NCBI GenBank assembly: GCA_016199985.1 | Contig: JACQFQ010000006.1 | Span: 144,993 to 208,992, forward strand | Direction: 5' to 3' | Origin: Verrucomicrobiota bacterium | GTDB lineage: Bacteria > Verrucomicrobiota > Verrucomicrobiia > Limisphaerales > UBA11320 | Length of the DNA stretch: 64,000 nucleotides | Shown: in pieces, positions 22,901 to 29,774 of the stretch | How positions within the stretch are numbered: the first letter of the stretch is position 1 | How the letters are laid out: every line of letters starts with the position of its first letter | The notes under the pieces: model-generated | What the model was told of the DNA's origin: nothing | What the model saw: the letters and a program-made list of their open reading frames with translations, nothing else | Database searches by the model: none | Made by a program: the position numbers and the translations under genes

Positions 22901-25178
22901 AAGTAAACGTCCAGACACGAGTGAGCCCGCTTGTCGAATACGGCGCTTCATTGGTACTCGCATCCGTTTCCGTCCGAGTCAAAAGGTTCCCCGCGTCGTC
23001 ATACGCTAAATCCGTCGTCGCCCGCGGCGCGACGATTCTCAGCGGCAGGTGAAAAACTGGGTCATACGTGATCACCGTTACCCGTTCCTGCGGCGTGCCG
23101 GCGGCCTGAGTGATGTTCGTCGGCTGCCCACGGCCGTCATTGATATACTTGGTCAGATTGCCGTTCCAATCCGTCGCGCTCGCGAGAAAGCCGTTACTGT
23201 CATAGCTGTGCAGTGAGACCGCCGCCGAAACATTCGCTGTTTCAATGCGATGAATCTCAGCAACCTTCGGCACGCTTTCGCGAACGATAAAACGGTAAAA
23301 CTCCACGCCTCCGAGCGCATTGGTCACCCACCGGCTGCCGTCCGCGTCCTCGTAGCCAATCGTGGCTCGCTCCGCCCCTCCGGCGCGCTGGCTGGAGGTT
23401 GCACGTCCCTGCGAGTCATAAGTCCAACTCGTAAACCGGCTGCCGCTTTCGTCGATTACAGCGGTGAGCGCGAAAGGCAGACCCGAAGCTTCGTACAGAT
23501 AAGAATTGCTGGTTTGAGGGCTCGTCGAATAGGTCGCGGCTGCCAACCTGTCGAGCATCTCGCCGCTTTGCCCGCTCGCAGTGTAGTCGTAGCTCGCGAC
23601 CAGCCCGCCGGGCACGGTCATGGATGCAAGTAAACTGCCCTGATAATCAAATTGCAGCGTGCGTCCGAAGGAATCGGTTACGAATGACAGACGATTTTGG
23701 GTGTCATATTCCAAGCTCTGCGTGTAGCCGCCGCGACTTCTTATCGCAGTCAGCCGCAAATGGCCGGAGTCGTTTGTTCGGTAAAGCTCGATGGTGTCGT
23801 CGCCGTCAGTCAGTTGCCATCCGGAATCTGTCGTCGTAAGTCGCACATCCACGTCGCTATCGCTGCCCCACCCGCCAGCGATTGCGCGGAAAGTGAGTAT
23901 TTGGCCATTGGCGCGCTCGGCAACCGCCAGCGGCATTCCCTCCGCCGAGACGGTGATGATTAGAAAGCGGTCAAAAGTCGAACGCCAACGCTGTCCCAAG
24001 CTAACCGCCTGGACATTCGTTGCAGCCAGACTGTTGTAATACCGGACAAACTGAAGCGAGTGTTCACCCGCCGTTCGAAAGTCGGTGACTTTGTCGAACA
24101 TGTTGCCGCTGCCGATGTCGATCGGATCGCCCTGGCAACAATTGGAGGGGTCATCCTTTTGTCCGTCGTTTTTGTGCGTCTGCTGCGGCTCGGCCGGACA
24201 AATGACATCGCCATTTGCGTCACGCCTGCACACCGTAACCCTGAAACTTTGGCTGGCACTGAGCGGTGGAACGCCATCGTCGGTGACGCGAACGGTGATC
24301 TGGTAGGTCGCCATCGCCTGTGCCTCGCTGGGTGTCCAGACGAACGTCCCGCCGAGATCGATGCTTGAGCCGTAGGGCGCGCCGGCGTCGAGGCTGTAAG
24401 CCAACTGATTCGCCGGCACATCATCATCGGTTGCTCCTACGTTGAAAGCCAGGATGCTTCCCACGACAACGGTTGTGTCTCCAATCGATGGTAGTTTGGG
24501 AGGTGTATTGGGGATCGCGGTCAGCTCGAGGACGATTTCCGCGTGTCCACTCGTCGGCTCGCCTGTGGACAATTGAGGGTCGATATAAACAAAACCCCCA
24601 GACGCCGCGATTAACGAAACAATCGTGTCCTTCGGTATTATTCCAGAGGCATCAGTACGGCTATTAAGCGTGAGCATGTCCCTGCCAGCAACAACCCGCC
24701 CACCGACTGATAGTTCCATGTCGGCGACTCCCACGATATGTCCGTCTTTGTCCAATTGCCCTGCCAGCGAAGCTGAAATCGTGTACGAGACAGGCCTAGT
24801 CGTTCGAAACGTGATCGGTTCTCTTCCGTACACGCCCTGCTCAAAAACACCATCATATGTATTGGCGCTGTAGTCGGTAATGATGGAAAAGCTGGCCGAA
24901 TCGCCGTCGCCCGAGAACGTATAGAGCGCCGACAACGAGCCTCCGTAGAACCCGTCAATGGTGAAAGAATCAAACGCCGGTAGCGTGCTGCCGGAAAAAA
25001 CTCCCGACGACCGACGAGCACCTGTGGTTCTGTCCCCTGCGACTACTTCGCGGCTAAAGCTGACATCGGTGAGAAGCTGCGCCGCGCCCGAACACGACAG
25101 GGCGCGAAACGCCAAAACCGCAACCAAGAAAGTCCAGGACATTCTTAAGACCGACCGCTTCGACTCGGGCAGCGCCAT
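19950..25178 (-). CDS. Secreted Rhs polymorphic toxin
   Basis: About 1,742 residues from the ATG at 25178 (the GTG four codons earlier is less likely); signal peptide MSWTFLVAVLAFRALSCSGAA. Residues about 30-230 form an unassigned beta domain, then a cadherin/He_PIG-like Ig domain (NTPPKLPSIGDTTVVVGS...FVWTPSEAQ). DUF6531 begins at GDPIDIGSGNMFDKVTDF and long YD repeats follow. Inside the RHS core, between LPFGEPL and NLRFPGQYYDVESGLNYN, sits an inserted YVVQVSTNLGGGNWASL...KFYRVVEM module. After the core end (YDPSLGRYIEADPIGLEGG...NPLTRADDTG) comes a roughly 180-residue tip ending in a segment with WQRNSGVIRQEMNRGLPIRDASV and NAERNLLRDRGWNFDANTGYW, which resembles toxin tips I have seen at Rhs C-termini, although I cannot name the activity. 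A coupled immunity candidate follows. Confidence 0.88.
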   Translation of the reverse strand: MALPESKRSVLRMSWTFLVAVLAFRALSCSGAAQLLTDVSFSREVVAGDRTTGARRSSGVFSGSTLPAFDSFTIDGFYGGSLSALYTFSGDGDSASFSIITDYSANTYDGVFEQGVYGREPITFRTTRPVSYTISASLAGQLDKDGHIVGVADMELSVGGRVVAGRDMLTLNSRTDASGIIPKDTIVSLIAASGGFVYIDPQLSTGEPTSGHAEIVLELTAIPNTPPKLPSIGDTTVVVGSILAFNVGATDDDVPANQLAYSLDAGAPYGSSIDLGGTFVWTPSEAQAMATYQITVRVTDDGVPPLSASQSFRVTVCRRDANGDVICPAEPQQTHKNDGQKDDPSNCCQGDPIDIGSGNMFDKVTDFRTAGEHSLQFVRYYNSLAATNVQAVSLGQRWRSTFDRFLIITVSAEGMPLAVAERANGQILTFRAIAGGWGSDSDVDVRLTTTDSGWQLTDGDDTIELYRTNDSGHLRLTAIRSRGGYTQSLEYDTQNRLSFVTDSFGRTLQFDYQGSLLASMTVPGGLVASYDYTASGQSGEMLDRLAAATYSTSPQTSNSYLYEASGLPFALTAVIDESGSRFTSWTYDSQGRATSSQRAGGAERATIGYEDADGSRWVTNALGGVEFYRFIVRESVPKVAEIHRIETANVSAAVSLHSYDSNGFLASATDWNGNLTKYINDGRGQPTNITQAAGTPQERVTVITYDPVFHLPLRIVAPRATTDLAYDDAGNLLTRTETDASTNEAPYSTSGLTRVWTFTYNDVGQVLTVTRPRRDVTATTRNIYDASGNLATVTDPLGHVTQFLAYDARGLLRAMIDPNGVTNRFGYDLRGRLLTQEVLAALGNALTAFSYDVLGQMTSVTLPDGSKLGYHYDPAHRLQSVSNALGESITFVRDGNGNVIEQNVRAADGSLARIQRHVFDPIDRLLRAIGAASQTNSFGYDADGNRLSTKDGLGNTTKQAFDGLNRLMATFDPLNIPTQFGYDEQDNLSSVADPRSLVTRYIQDGFGQTIQESSPDRGRTVYTLDEAGNRVSQVDARGVVTQRSFDALNRLTAESFPSSPQEDITYRYDDTNGGNRGIGRLTGFSDETGSTALSYNERGDLASTTRTIGNITYGTAYTYDIADRVTGVTYPSGHIITYGRDSLGRVNSVAFRSSASAAPVVLASDISYRPFGPVAGFTYGNGLIRRSVYDLDYRLVGIDTSSSNTNIQALGLAYDAANNITAISDLLDSARSQSFDYDVNYRLTNAAGVYGSVSYGYDGVGNRVLQVAGGKSNRFIYPPDANRLESIQGSGGIRALTYSATGNIENDDRGAAGVFGYGYGSRNRLSALTVGGQVVATYRYNALGQRLVKAIGTNVTHFHYDQQSHLIGESDGTTGAMLREYVWLDDMPLAQIESDGTAYFIHCDHLNTPQKLTDATQAVVWQRDQLPFGEPLYTVLTQAGFDGQGQFEFSVSGNTGISYVVQVSTNLGGGNWASLSTNAAPFVFADSGAGNSETKFYRVVEMRSVGSHSVTHNLRFPGQYYDVESGLNYNLMRDYDPSLGRYIEADPIGLEGGTSVFGYVDGNPLTRADDTGLISWDWNDVEISALQAWAGFSDSVTFGVSSWARKELGTDYADPCLTSYRVGEWAPYALGGAKLLTVGIKAARRFVTKETTTVIGRVPDLQELGTGEKSLLDRLTPNLGSPKANWQRNSGVIRQEMNRGLPIRDASVGDTSGQFLNAERNLLRDRGWNFDANTGYWMPQAK

Positions 25179-25387
25179 AAACGTAGACACAACAGCATCA
25201 CTTGAAAGTTCACGCTTTGAGTCAACAGAAGCGTAGTTCCGCCGCGCACCGGTTGCAATGCAGATTCCCTATCGATCACCGGGCGTAGCCTCCCGTTGCA
25301 CGCGCCCCTTCACGCAGCCGTCCGCGACATCTTCTGACCAACGGGAAACGCTTTGAACGAGGCATTGCTTCGGGTAATAGTGGCCTC

Positions 25388-25969
25388 ATGGCCTATCTCA
25401 GCTTTGCCATCTCCGCCCTGGCTTTGATGCTTTCCGGCACGGTTGCCTGGCTGACGCTGTTCCGGCGCGGCACATTGAAAATCACTCGGCCGGCATTTAT
25501 TGCGTTTCGTTACGATGTGGACAAAGACAACCAATCTTTGCCGAAGATATTCGTTCGCGCGCTTTTGTACAGCACCGGTAAGCGAGGGCATGTCGTTGAA
25601 AACATGTATCTCATCGTCCGCTTCGGCAAGGAGCGCCGAACATTCAACGTTTGGGGGCACGGTGATGAGAAACTGTCTCGCGGCAGTGGGCTGTTCATTG
25701 GAGAAACGGGTGTCGCGGCCAACCACCATTTCAATCCTGTGTCCGATTCACCGGCATTTGAGTTCTTGCCGGGGGAATATGAAGTTTCGGTTTTTGCGAC
25801 ATTGCCGGGACGGCAGAAGCCTCTCCACCTCCACACGGTCACTCTGGAATTTGAGGAACCCATGCGCGTAACCAGACAGAACGCAGACGCGTCGATTTGG
25901 TTTGACTGGCAGCCCGAGGCAAATCGCTATCACGCGCACAGTGAAGTCCGACGCCGGACGATTCCTTAA
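25388..25969 (+). CDS. Membrane-anchored protein of unknown function
   Basis: 193 residues. One N-terminal hydrophobic segment (residues about 3-25, YLSFAISALALMLSGTVAWLTLF) is followed by RRG, so the rest is probably cytoplasmic by the positive-inside rule. The soluble part is beta-rich (PAFIAFRYDVDK, KIFVRALLYSTGKRGHVVENMYLIVRF, EFLPGEYEVSVFATL) and suggests an immunoglobulin-like or jelly-roll fold. I do not recognise the family. It converges with, and overlaps by 4 bp, the - strand gene at 25966. It sits at the start of the accessory run of segment B, after the Rhs toxin. Confidence 0.6.
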   Translation: MAYLSFAISALALMLSGTVAWLTLFRRGTLKITRPAFIAFRYDVDKDNQSLPKIFVRALLYSTGKRGHVVENMYLIVRFGKERRTFNVWGHGDEKLSRGSGLFIGETGVAANHHFNPVSDSPAFEFLPGEYEVSVFATLPGRQKPLHLHTVTLEFEEPMRVTRQNADASIWFDWQPEANRYHAHSEVRRRTIP

Positions 25970-26313
25970 CCAGCCGCCGCCTCGGAAACGGCTCGAAATG
26001 GGGCGTGGCCATTCGTAGTGGCATCGCAAGACCGGCTCCTCAGCCGTGCATTCTGCTTGTGCCAGTGCTGATTGATGGCGGTGGTGGCGCGCACCAGCCA
26101 GTTACGGTCTTTGGCCAGTTCCAGCACGTCGGATGTTGCGAAGAACTTGATGGAATTTGCGAGCGGGTTGCCAAGGGGCTTCAGGAGGCGCGTGGCAACC
26201 AAGATTGGAACGTCGTGCGATTGGCAGCCTAGCACCCAGGCCACTTGCTCAGCCGTCAGCCGCGCCGGAACTTGCCCGAGCAGCGCCAGGAACCGGTGTT
26301 GATCGTCTCGCAT
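25966..26313 (-). CDS. Small putative DNA-binding protein, paralogue of 58536 gene
   Basis: 115 residues from the ATG at 26313 (MRDDQHRFLALLGQ); the longer frame upstream is not supported by the paralogue. The segment ARLTAEQVAWVLGCQSHDVPILVATRLLKPLGNPLANSIKFFATSDVLELAKDRNWLVRATTAINQHWHKQNAR aligns closely in motif order with the 58536-58832 protein (ARLDATQAAWFLGFDPHEIPMLVAAGLLKPLGHP, KFFATETLEQF, ASDAIASYWRERNAR). The helix pattern with LLKPLG and KFF looks like a winged-helix or excisionase-type fold, but the assignment is inference. The C-terminal tail (SCDATTNGHAPFRAV) is specific to this copy. Confidence 0.6.
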   Translation of the reverse strand: MRDDQHRFLALLGQVPARLTAEQVAWVLGCQSHDVPILVATRLLKPLGNPLANSIKFFATSDVLELAKDRNWLVRATTAINQHWHKQNARLRSRSCDATTNGHAPFRAVSEAAAG

Positions 26314-26314
26314 A

Positions 26315-26446
26315 CTAAAAGAGAAGTCGTGCTCCGCCCCTAAAACCGAACGGCTCGCGTCTAAAAAGCATCGCGGCATTCTTCGCCGCAAGGTCACCCA
26401 TCGCCCCGGCGAATGCGGGCGGCTGCTTCTGTTTTACCCGGTGCAT
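26315..26446 (-). CDS. Possible 43-residue leader-type peptide
   Basis: A frame from an ATG at 26446 reads MHRVKQKQPPAFAGAMGDL and ends in FRGGARLLF; its TAG stop lies one base before the ATG of the 25966-26313 gene (TAGTATG), which would suit translational coupling. No good ribosome site is visible. The peptide is basic and unassigned. It could be a real small gene or chance coding in GC-rich DNA. Confidence 0.35.
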   Translation of the reverse strand: MHRVKQKQPPAFAGAMGDLAAKNAAMLFRREPFGFRGGARLLF

Positions 26447-26597
26447 CGTGATGCGTTTGCCGAGCTCGGCGTTGTGTCCGTCAGATTGCCGCCTCCAAGC
26501 GCTGCGACGTTTCGCTTCGCGCAACTTCGTGCCAGGCGCAGCCTGTCACTTTCGTTGCTGATGCTTCGCTTCAACTCTGCATCCCTTTCCGGCCGCC

Positions 26598-26675
26598 GTT
26601 TCTCCTCCGGCGGGTGTCATCCGCTCCCATGACGTGGCGAGGAGCGGGAATGAACCCGCCCGAAACAGGAGAAAC
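26598..26675 (+). promoter_or_regulatory. Leader hairpin covering the ribosome site of 26681 gene
   Basis: The left arm starts GTTTCTCC (26598) and runs to CCGCTCC (26627). The right arm starts GGAGCGGGAATGAACCCGCC (26641) and ends GGAGAAAC (26675). The terminal GTTTCTCC/GGAGAAAC blocks and inner CCGCTCC/GGAGCGG blocks pair. The AGGAG ribosome site lies in the right arm, 5 bp before the gene begins. Similar leaders precede the 28096 and 54335 genes. Confidence 0.6.
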
Positions 26676-26680
26676 TAAAC

Positions 26681-26959
26681 ATGACATCCACAACCTCGAA
26701 ATTCCCGCTCGGCCAGACCTGCATCACTCCCGCCGCGCAAGAAACCCTGAACCCAATGGACATCGTCCGCTCGCTTGCCCGCCACGCCGGCGGAGACTGG
26801 GGCGAGTGTGGCAAGGAAGACTGGGCGGAGAATGAACTCTCCCTCAAAGAAGGATTCCGCCTGTTCTCGGTTTACCGCGACAGCCGGGGCACCCGGTTCT
26901 GGATTATCACGGAAAGTGACCGCAGCGTGACCACAATCCTGCTGCCCGAGGACTACTGA
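26681..26959 (+). CDS. Small 'plasmid-related' accessory protein
   Basis: 92 residues, starting at an ATG 9 bp after an AGGAG site. The layout (GQTCITPAAQETL, then GGDWGECGKEDWAENELSLKEGFRLFSVYRDSRGTRFWIITESDRSVTTILLPEDY) matches a small family commonly annotated as 'plasmid-related protein' on plasmids and integrative elements. Its biochemical role is unknown. No signal peptide, membrane segment or catalytic motif. It is flanked by a leader hairpin and a terminator-like hairpin, so it seems to be a self-contained transcription unit, a pattern repeated downstream. Confidence 0.75.
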   Translation: MTSTTSKFPLGQTCITPAAQETLNPMDIVRSLARHAGGDWGECGKEDWAENELSLKEGFRLFSVYRDSRGTRFWIITESDRSVTTILLPEDY

Positions 26960-26965
26960 GTCTGC

Positions 26966-26995
26966 CTGCCGTTGCGGCCTTTGGGCTGCGGCGGC
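26966..26995. terminator. Hairpin after the 26681 gene
   Basis: A 13-bp stem (TGCCGTTGCGGCC with GGCTGCGGCGGCA, three G-U pairs) closes a TTTG loop, 7 bp after the stop codon. No T-run follows, so it may act as a Rho-independent-like or processing hairpin. Confidence 0.5.
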
Positions 26996-27044
26996 AACGC
27001 CTCTTAAGCACGATTGGCCTCGGAGATGTTCATGGTCGGCGAGA

Positions 27045-27371
27045 TTATTCCTCCGCCATTTCTTCGCCTGTCATGTGCTCACGCGCACCGTGGCGGATAT
27101 GCAGGATTCGCACCTTCTTTCCCACGACATCGAAGAGGATGCGGTACGCATACTGACGCTTGCCGTGGATCAGCTGGCGGATTTCATGGTCGAACAAGCC
27201 GCTCTCAGGAGCGATCGGGCAGCGTTCGGGAAATGTCTCCAACGTCAGGAAGGCGGCGAGAGCACGGTTGTACCATGCGGCAGCTTCCACAGGCGCGCGC
27301 TCGGCAATCCACAGGTAAGCGTCTTCAAGCTCGCCCTCCGCGGAGGGCATGATGAGCACCTCGTATTTCAC
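27045..27371 (-). CDS. RelE/ParE-family toxin
   Basis: 108 residues. The fold signature YEVLIMPSAEGELEDAYLWIAERAPVEAAAWYNRALAAFLTLETFPERCPIAPE, then IRQLIHGKRQYAYRILFDVVGKKVRILHIRHGARE, is that of the RelE/ParE superfamily. Members are either ribosome-dependent mRNA interferases or gyrase poisons. The HIRHG ending is common in plasmid-stabilisation members. The start overlaps the antitoxin stop by 4 bp, antitoxin first, the usual order. It probably stabilises the surrounding element. Confidence 0.85.
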   Translation of the reverse strand: MKYEVLIMPSAEGELEDAYLWIAERAPVEAAAWYNRALAAFLTLETFPERCPIAPESGLFDHEIRQLIHGKRQYAYRILFDVVGKKVRILHIRHGAREHMTGEEMAEE

Positions 27372-27661
27372 GAGATCTTCGGTATGCGGTGCTTCGCCCG
27401 GATGGCGTCTAGTGCCTGTTTCACCGGACGACCTTTACCTGCCTGTGCTTCCGCCAATCCGCGCCGGATTCCTTCCACCGCCTCCCCCCGTTCGGCCTTA
27501 TCAGCCAATTCCTGGAATGCGTCCGCCGAGAGCACGACCAGTTCGGCCATGCCGTTGACGGTCAACACCTCGGGATGGCCTGTCTTCTTAAGCCTCGCCA
27601 CATGCGCCTTGGCGTTGCGCTGAAAATCGGAAAGTGAATGGATGTCTTCGGTTCTAATCAT
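27368..27661 (-). CDS. Phd/YefM-family antitoxin
   Basis: 97 residues. The N-terminal DNA-binding half (MIRTEDIHSLSDFQRNAKAHVARLKKTGHPEVLTVNGMAELVVLSADAFQELAD) is a clear Phd/YefM match, with the T-x-x-x-x-x-HVxxLKxTG..LTVNG pattern. The C-terminal half is a likely disordered, toxin-neutralising tail. It precedes and overlaps the toxin gene by 4 bp, so the pair is co-translated, and it should repress its own promoter. Confidence 0.88.
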   Translation of the reverse strand: MIRTEDIHSLSDFQRNAKAHVARLKKTGHPEVLTVNGMAELVVLSADAFQELADKAERGEAVEGIRRGLAEAQAGKGRPVKQALDAIRAKHRIPKIS

Positions 27662-28012
27662 AGGCTTTCTCCTGAAACATTCAATTAACAGCTAATTACA
27701 TGCTACCACAGCCCGCCTGGCAAGTAAACCGGAAATCCGCTGCGGGCATCGTGCCATGTCGGGAAGCGCCCTTCTGTCGCCGCGACGATGTCCTATTCCT
27801 GCCCGTCCTCCTCACCACTGTCGGTGACTTCCGCGGCCGCCCGGCTGCTTCCGTCCAGAGCGCCCTGCCTGGACTGAACTCCGTGAAGCGCTTTTCCAGT
27901 ACGCTGTGCTCCGGGTGAAGCTCGCGGGTTGCGCCAGGTCGGTGCCATCGCAGGCTCTGTCACAGCCCCGGCTTTTGCAACCCCGGCTCGCATCAACTCC
28001 CATCGCACGCTC

Positions 28013-28092
28013 CTTTCTCCGTTTACGGGGTGAATTCCTCTTCCGGTCTTCGGTGAGAAGAGGGAATCACCCCTCCTCAAAAACGGAGAAAG
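28013..28092 (+). promoter_or_regulatory. Leader hairpin covering the ribosome site of 28096 gene
   Basis: Left arm CTTTCTCCGTTTA...GGGGTGAATTCCTCTTC (28013-28042) pairs with right arm GAAGAGGGAATCACCCC...AAACGGAGAAAG (28057-28092). The GGAGAAAG ribosome site is part of the right arm and the ATG follows 3 bp later. The stretch 27662-28012 upstream, including the region before the toxin-antitoxin promoter, shows no convincing gene. Confidence 0.65.
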
Positions 28093-28095
28093 ACA

Positions 28096-28326
28096 ATGGA
28101 AAAGCAAAAACCAGTTCACGAAGTCCACTACGGCCAGATAAAGGCCGCTATCTGGAGGAATCAGACCGAGCACGGCGTCCGCCACAACGTCACCGTCACT
28201 CGCATCTACAAGAAGGACGACCAGTGGAAATCCACCGACTCGTTCGGCCGCGACGATCTGCTGCTCGTCGCCAAGGTGCTCAACGACGCCCACAGCTGGA
28301 TCTGCCAGCAACAACCGGAGGCGTAA
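28096..28326 (+). CDS. Small accessory protein of unknown function
   Basis: 76 residues. The sequence KPVHEVHYGQIKAAIWRNQTEHGVRHNVTVTRIYKKDDQWKSTDSFGRDDLLLVAKVLNDAHSWICQQQPE has the look of a small, compact beta-alpha fold common on mobile elements and in Planctomycetes/Verrucomicrobia genomes; it has no assigned activity. The conserved-looking core (IKAAIW, NVTVTRIYK, DQWKSTxSFGRDDLLLVAKVLxxAHxWI) suggests a nucleic-acid-related role, but that is inference. It starts 3 bp after a leader hairpin and is followed by a terminator-like hairpin. Confidence 0.75.
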   Translation: MEKQKPVHEVHYGQIKAAIWRNQTEHGVRHNVTVTRIYKKDDQWKSTDSFGRDDLLLVAKVLNDAHSWICQQQPEA

Positions 28327-28336
28327 AGCCTCCCCG

Positions 28337-28363
28337 CGTCGGCGGGCAGCGTGCTCGCCGGCG
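28337..28363. terminator. Hairpin after the 28096 gene
   Basis: Twelve-bp stem CGTCGGCGGGCA / TGCTCGCCGGCG (two G-U pairs) with a GCG loop, followed by CAATTGC. Its position 10 bp after the stop and before the next gene supports a terminator or processing role. Confidence 0.5.
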
Positions 28364-28399
28364 CAATTGCATCTTAACATTTCATACGGAGATTTTCCC

Positions 28400-28636
28400 A
28401 TGACCATTTCCAAAGACATCCTTTCCAAAATCGACATCGACGATTTGCTCGAACAGCGCAAACAGGTGGCTATCATCTGGTGCGTAGAAGACGTGCAGGA
28501 GATGCGCCCCGACCTCAGCGAAGACCAGGCGTTCGAAGTCCTTCTCGAATGCAAGCGCGCTCACGACGGTGAAATCGGCTTTACTTGGACGCTCATTCAG
28601 GAGATAGCGAGTGATATGTTTCCTCGCAGCCGATAG
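28400..28636 (+). CDS. Small accessory protein of unknown function
   Basis: 78 residues from the ATG at 28400. An acidic, helical protein (MTISKDILSKIDIDDLLEQRKQVAIIWCVEDVQEMRPDLSEDQAFEVLLECKRAHDGEIGFTWTLIQEIASDMFP). The pattern VxxVQxxRPDLxxxQAxEVL followed by DAxxGxTWxxI is one I associate with small genes on plasmids and integrative elements next to RadC and the 28096-type gene; no function is known. ACGGAG 10 bp before the ATG is a fair ribosome site. A strong hairpin follows the stop. Confidence 0.7.
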   Translation: MTISKDILSKIDIDDLLEQRKQVAIIWCVEDVQEMRPDLSEDQAFEVLLECKRAHDGEIGFTWTLIQEIASDMFPRSR

Positions 28637-28650
28637 GAGCAGACCGCAGA

Positions 28651-28679
28651 CGCCCACGGCCACAATCTGGCCGTGGGTG
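28651..28679. terminator. Hairpin after the 28400 gene
   Basis: A 12-bp stem CGCCCACGGCCA / TGGCCGTGGGTG (one G-U pair) with loop CAATC. It lies 14 bp after the stop, followed by CAATTCC rather than a T-run. Confidence 0.55.
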
Positions 28680-28790
28680 CAATTCCAGCGTTCCGTGCGA
28701 CCGCTTCGCGGAGAGCGCGTTGACTCACTGCACAACAGGGTAAAAACCGTTGCTTCCAACGTGGGCAAACCGGTAGCGTCTCCTCTGAAG

Positions 28791-29348
28791 ATGGATCAGC
28801 TCATTAAGCTCGTCCGCACGTATCGGTTGTCGGACGGTCTGGCCGAACGGCTGCAATTGGCCAACGAGATTTTCAGGCTCATCGAACCGAGGCTGCGCCT
28901 ATTTGTATTCGGCGCACTTGCGCGTCCCGCCGCAGAGGATGTGCACCAGGAAGCCCTGAAAGGCGTGGCCGCCGGACTGGCCGGCTTCGCCGGCAGCACT
29001 CCCGGCGAGTTCTGGGGATGGTGCTACCGCATCGCACGCAACAAGGTGAGCGACCACCTCCGCAAGCAAGCCGCGGAGCGCGCACAACTCATGCCCCCAG
29101 AGGAACTCATGCGTCTGGTCGAAGTCTCAGGCCGTGATACCGCTCTCTCCTCGGCCGACCGGCTCGACCTGGAATACGCTCTCAAGCTCCTCGCTGAAGC
29201 CAAGCCCGAGTGCCGGGACTACCTGTGGAAGCACTATATCCTTGGGCTCGATTACCGCGAGATTGCCGAGGAACAGAGCCTCACCTACGACAACGTGCGG
29301 ATGAGAATCGGACGCTGCCTGGATGAGGCACAATCGCTCATTTCGTAA
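28791..29348 (+). CDS. ECF-like sigma-70 family factor
   Basis: 185 residues from the ATG at 28791 (MDQLIKLVRTYRL). Region 2 includes RLFVFGALARPAAEDVHQEALKGVAAGL and GEFWGWCYRIARNKVSDHLRKQAAE (about 40-105). Region 4 includes YRDYLWKHYILGLDYREIAEEQSLTYDNVRMRIGRCLDEAQSLI-type helix-turn-helix near the C-terminus (read as CRDYLWKHYILG). It has no signal for membrane association. A 74-residue protein follows after 13 bp and may be its regulator. Sigma factors are unusual cargo in this kind of accessory run, so it may control genes of the element itself. Confidence 0.8.
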   Translation: MDQLIKLVRTYRLSDGLAERLQLANEIFRLIEPRLRLFVFGALARPAAEDVHQEALKGVAAGLAGFAGSTPGEFWGWCYRIARNKVSDHLRKQAAERAQLMPPEELMRLVEVSGRDTALSSADRLDLEYALKLLAEAKPECRDYLWKHYILGLDYREIAEEQSLTYDNVRMRIGRCLDEAQSLIS

Positions 29349-29361
29349 ACTCCGCCCAGCT

Positions 29362-29586
29362 ATGCCAGACGACAACCCCACCGACACCGAAAAGAAGCTG
29401 CAAAAGCTCGGCCAGCGCGTCCGCGACGGCTTCGCGAAGAAGAATCCCACGACGGAGAAAAGCCTTGAGACCGTCCGCGACGCCGTGCGCGAACAGTGGG
29501 AGAAGGAGCGTCGCGCCCGACCCACTCCACCATCACCCAGTCCCGGCAGAAACCGAGAACCTGAAGAACCAGGGGACAGCCGCTGA
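29362..29586 (+). CDS. Short charged protein coupled to the sigma factor
   Basis: 74 residues from the ATG at 29362 (MPDDNPTDTEKKLQKLGQRV), 13 bp after the sigma gene stop. A single amphipathic helix (KLQKLGQRVRDGFAKKNPTTEKSLETVRDAVREQWEKERR) is followed by a proline-rich, disordered tail. No membrane segment. A small helical protein directly behind a sigma gene may be an anti-sigma or co-regulator, but there is no family evidence; this is inferred only from position. Confidence 0.5.
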   Translation: MPDDNPTDTEKKLQKLGQRVRDGFAKKNPTTEKSLETVRDAVREQWEKERRARPTPPSPSPGRNREPEEPGDSR

Positions 29587-29637
29587 CGCAGCTGATCCGA
29601 ACCAACATCTCAGACGAATCGGCATCCCGGTTTTCCG

Positions 29638-29654
29638 TTGCTCATAATGAGCAA
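29638..29654. promoter_or_regulatory. 17-bp palindrome upstream of the ATPase gene
   Basis: TTGCTCATAATGAGCAA is a perfect palindrome around a central A, with a -10-like CATAAT inside. It lies about 120 bp before the ATPase ATG and 52 bp after the previous gene. It is suited to a dimeric repressor, or could be a weak hairpin of the preceding transcript. Confidence 0.4.
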
Positions 29655-29774
29655 ATAGCCTACAAACATAGGTCGTAGCGGCGCGCAGAGCGATCACCTG
29701 TGGCAGGGAGAATCTCCTTTGAATATTTCGCGCCAGAGAGACCGTGCAGAGTTGGATATTATCCAGAGTTTTCC

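Noticed and set aside
27793..28554. 253-codon frame on the - strand
   Set aside because: It runs opposite two small real genes and their hairpins; no ribosome site or recognisable domain.
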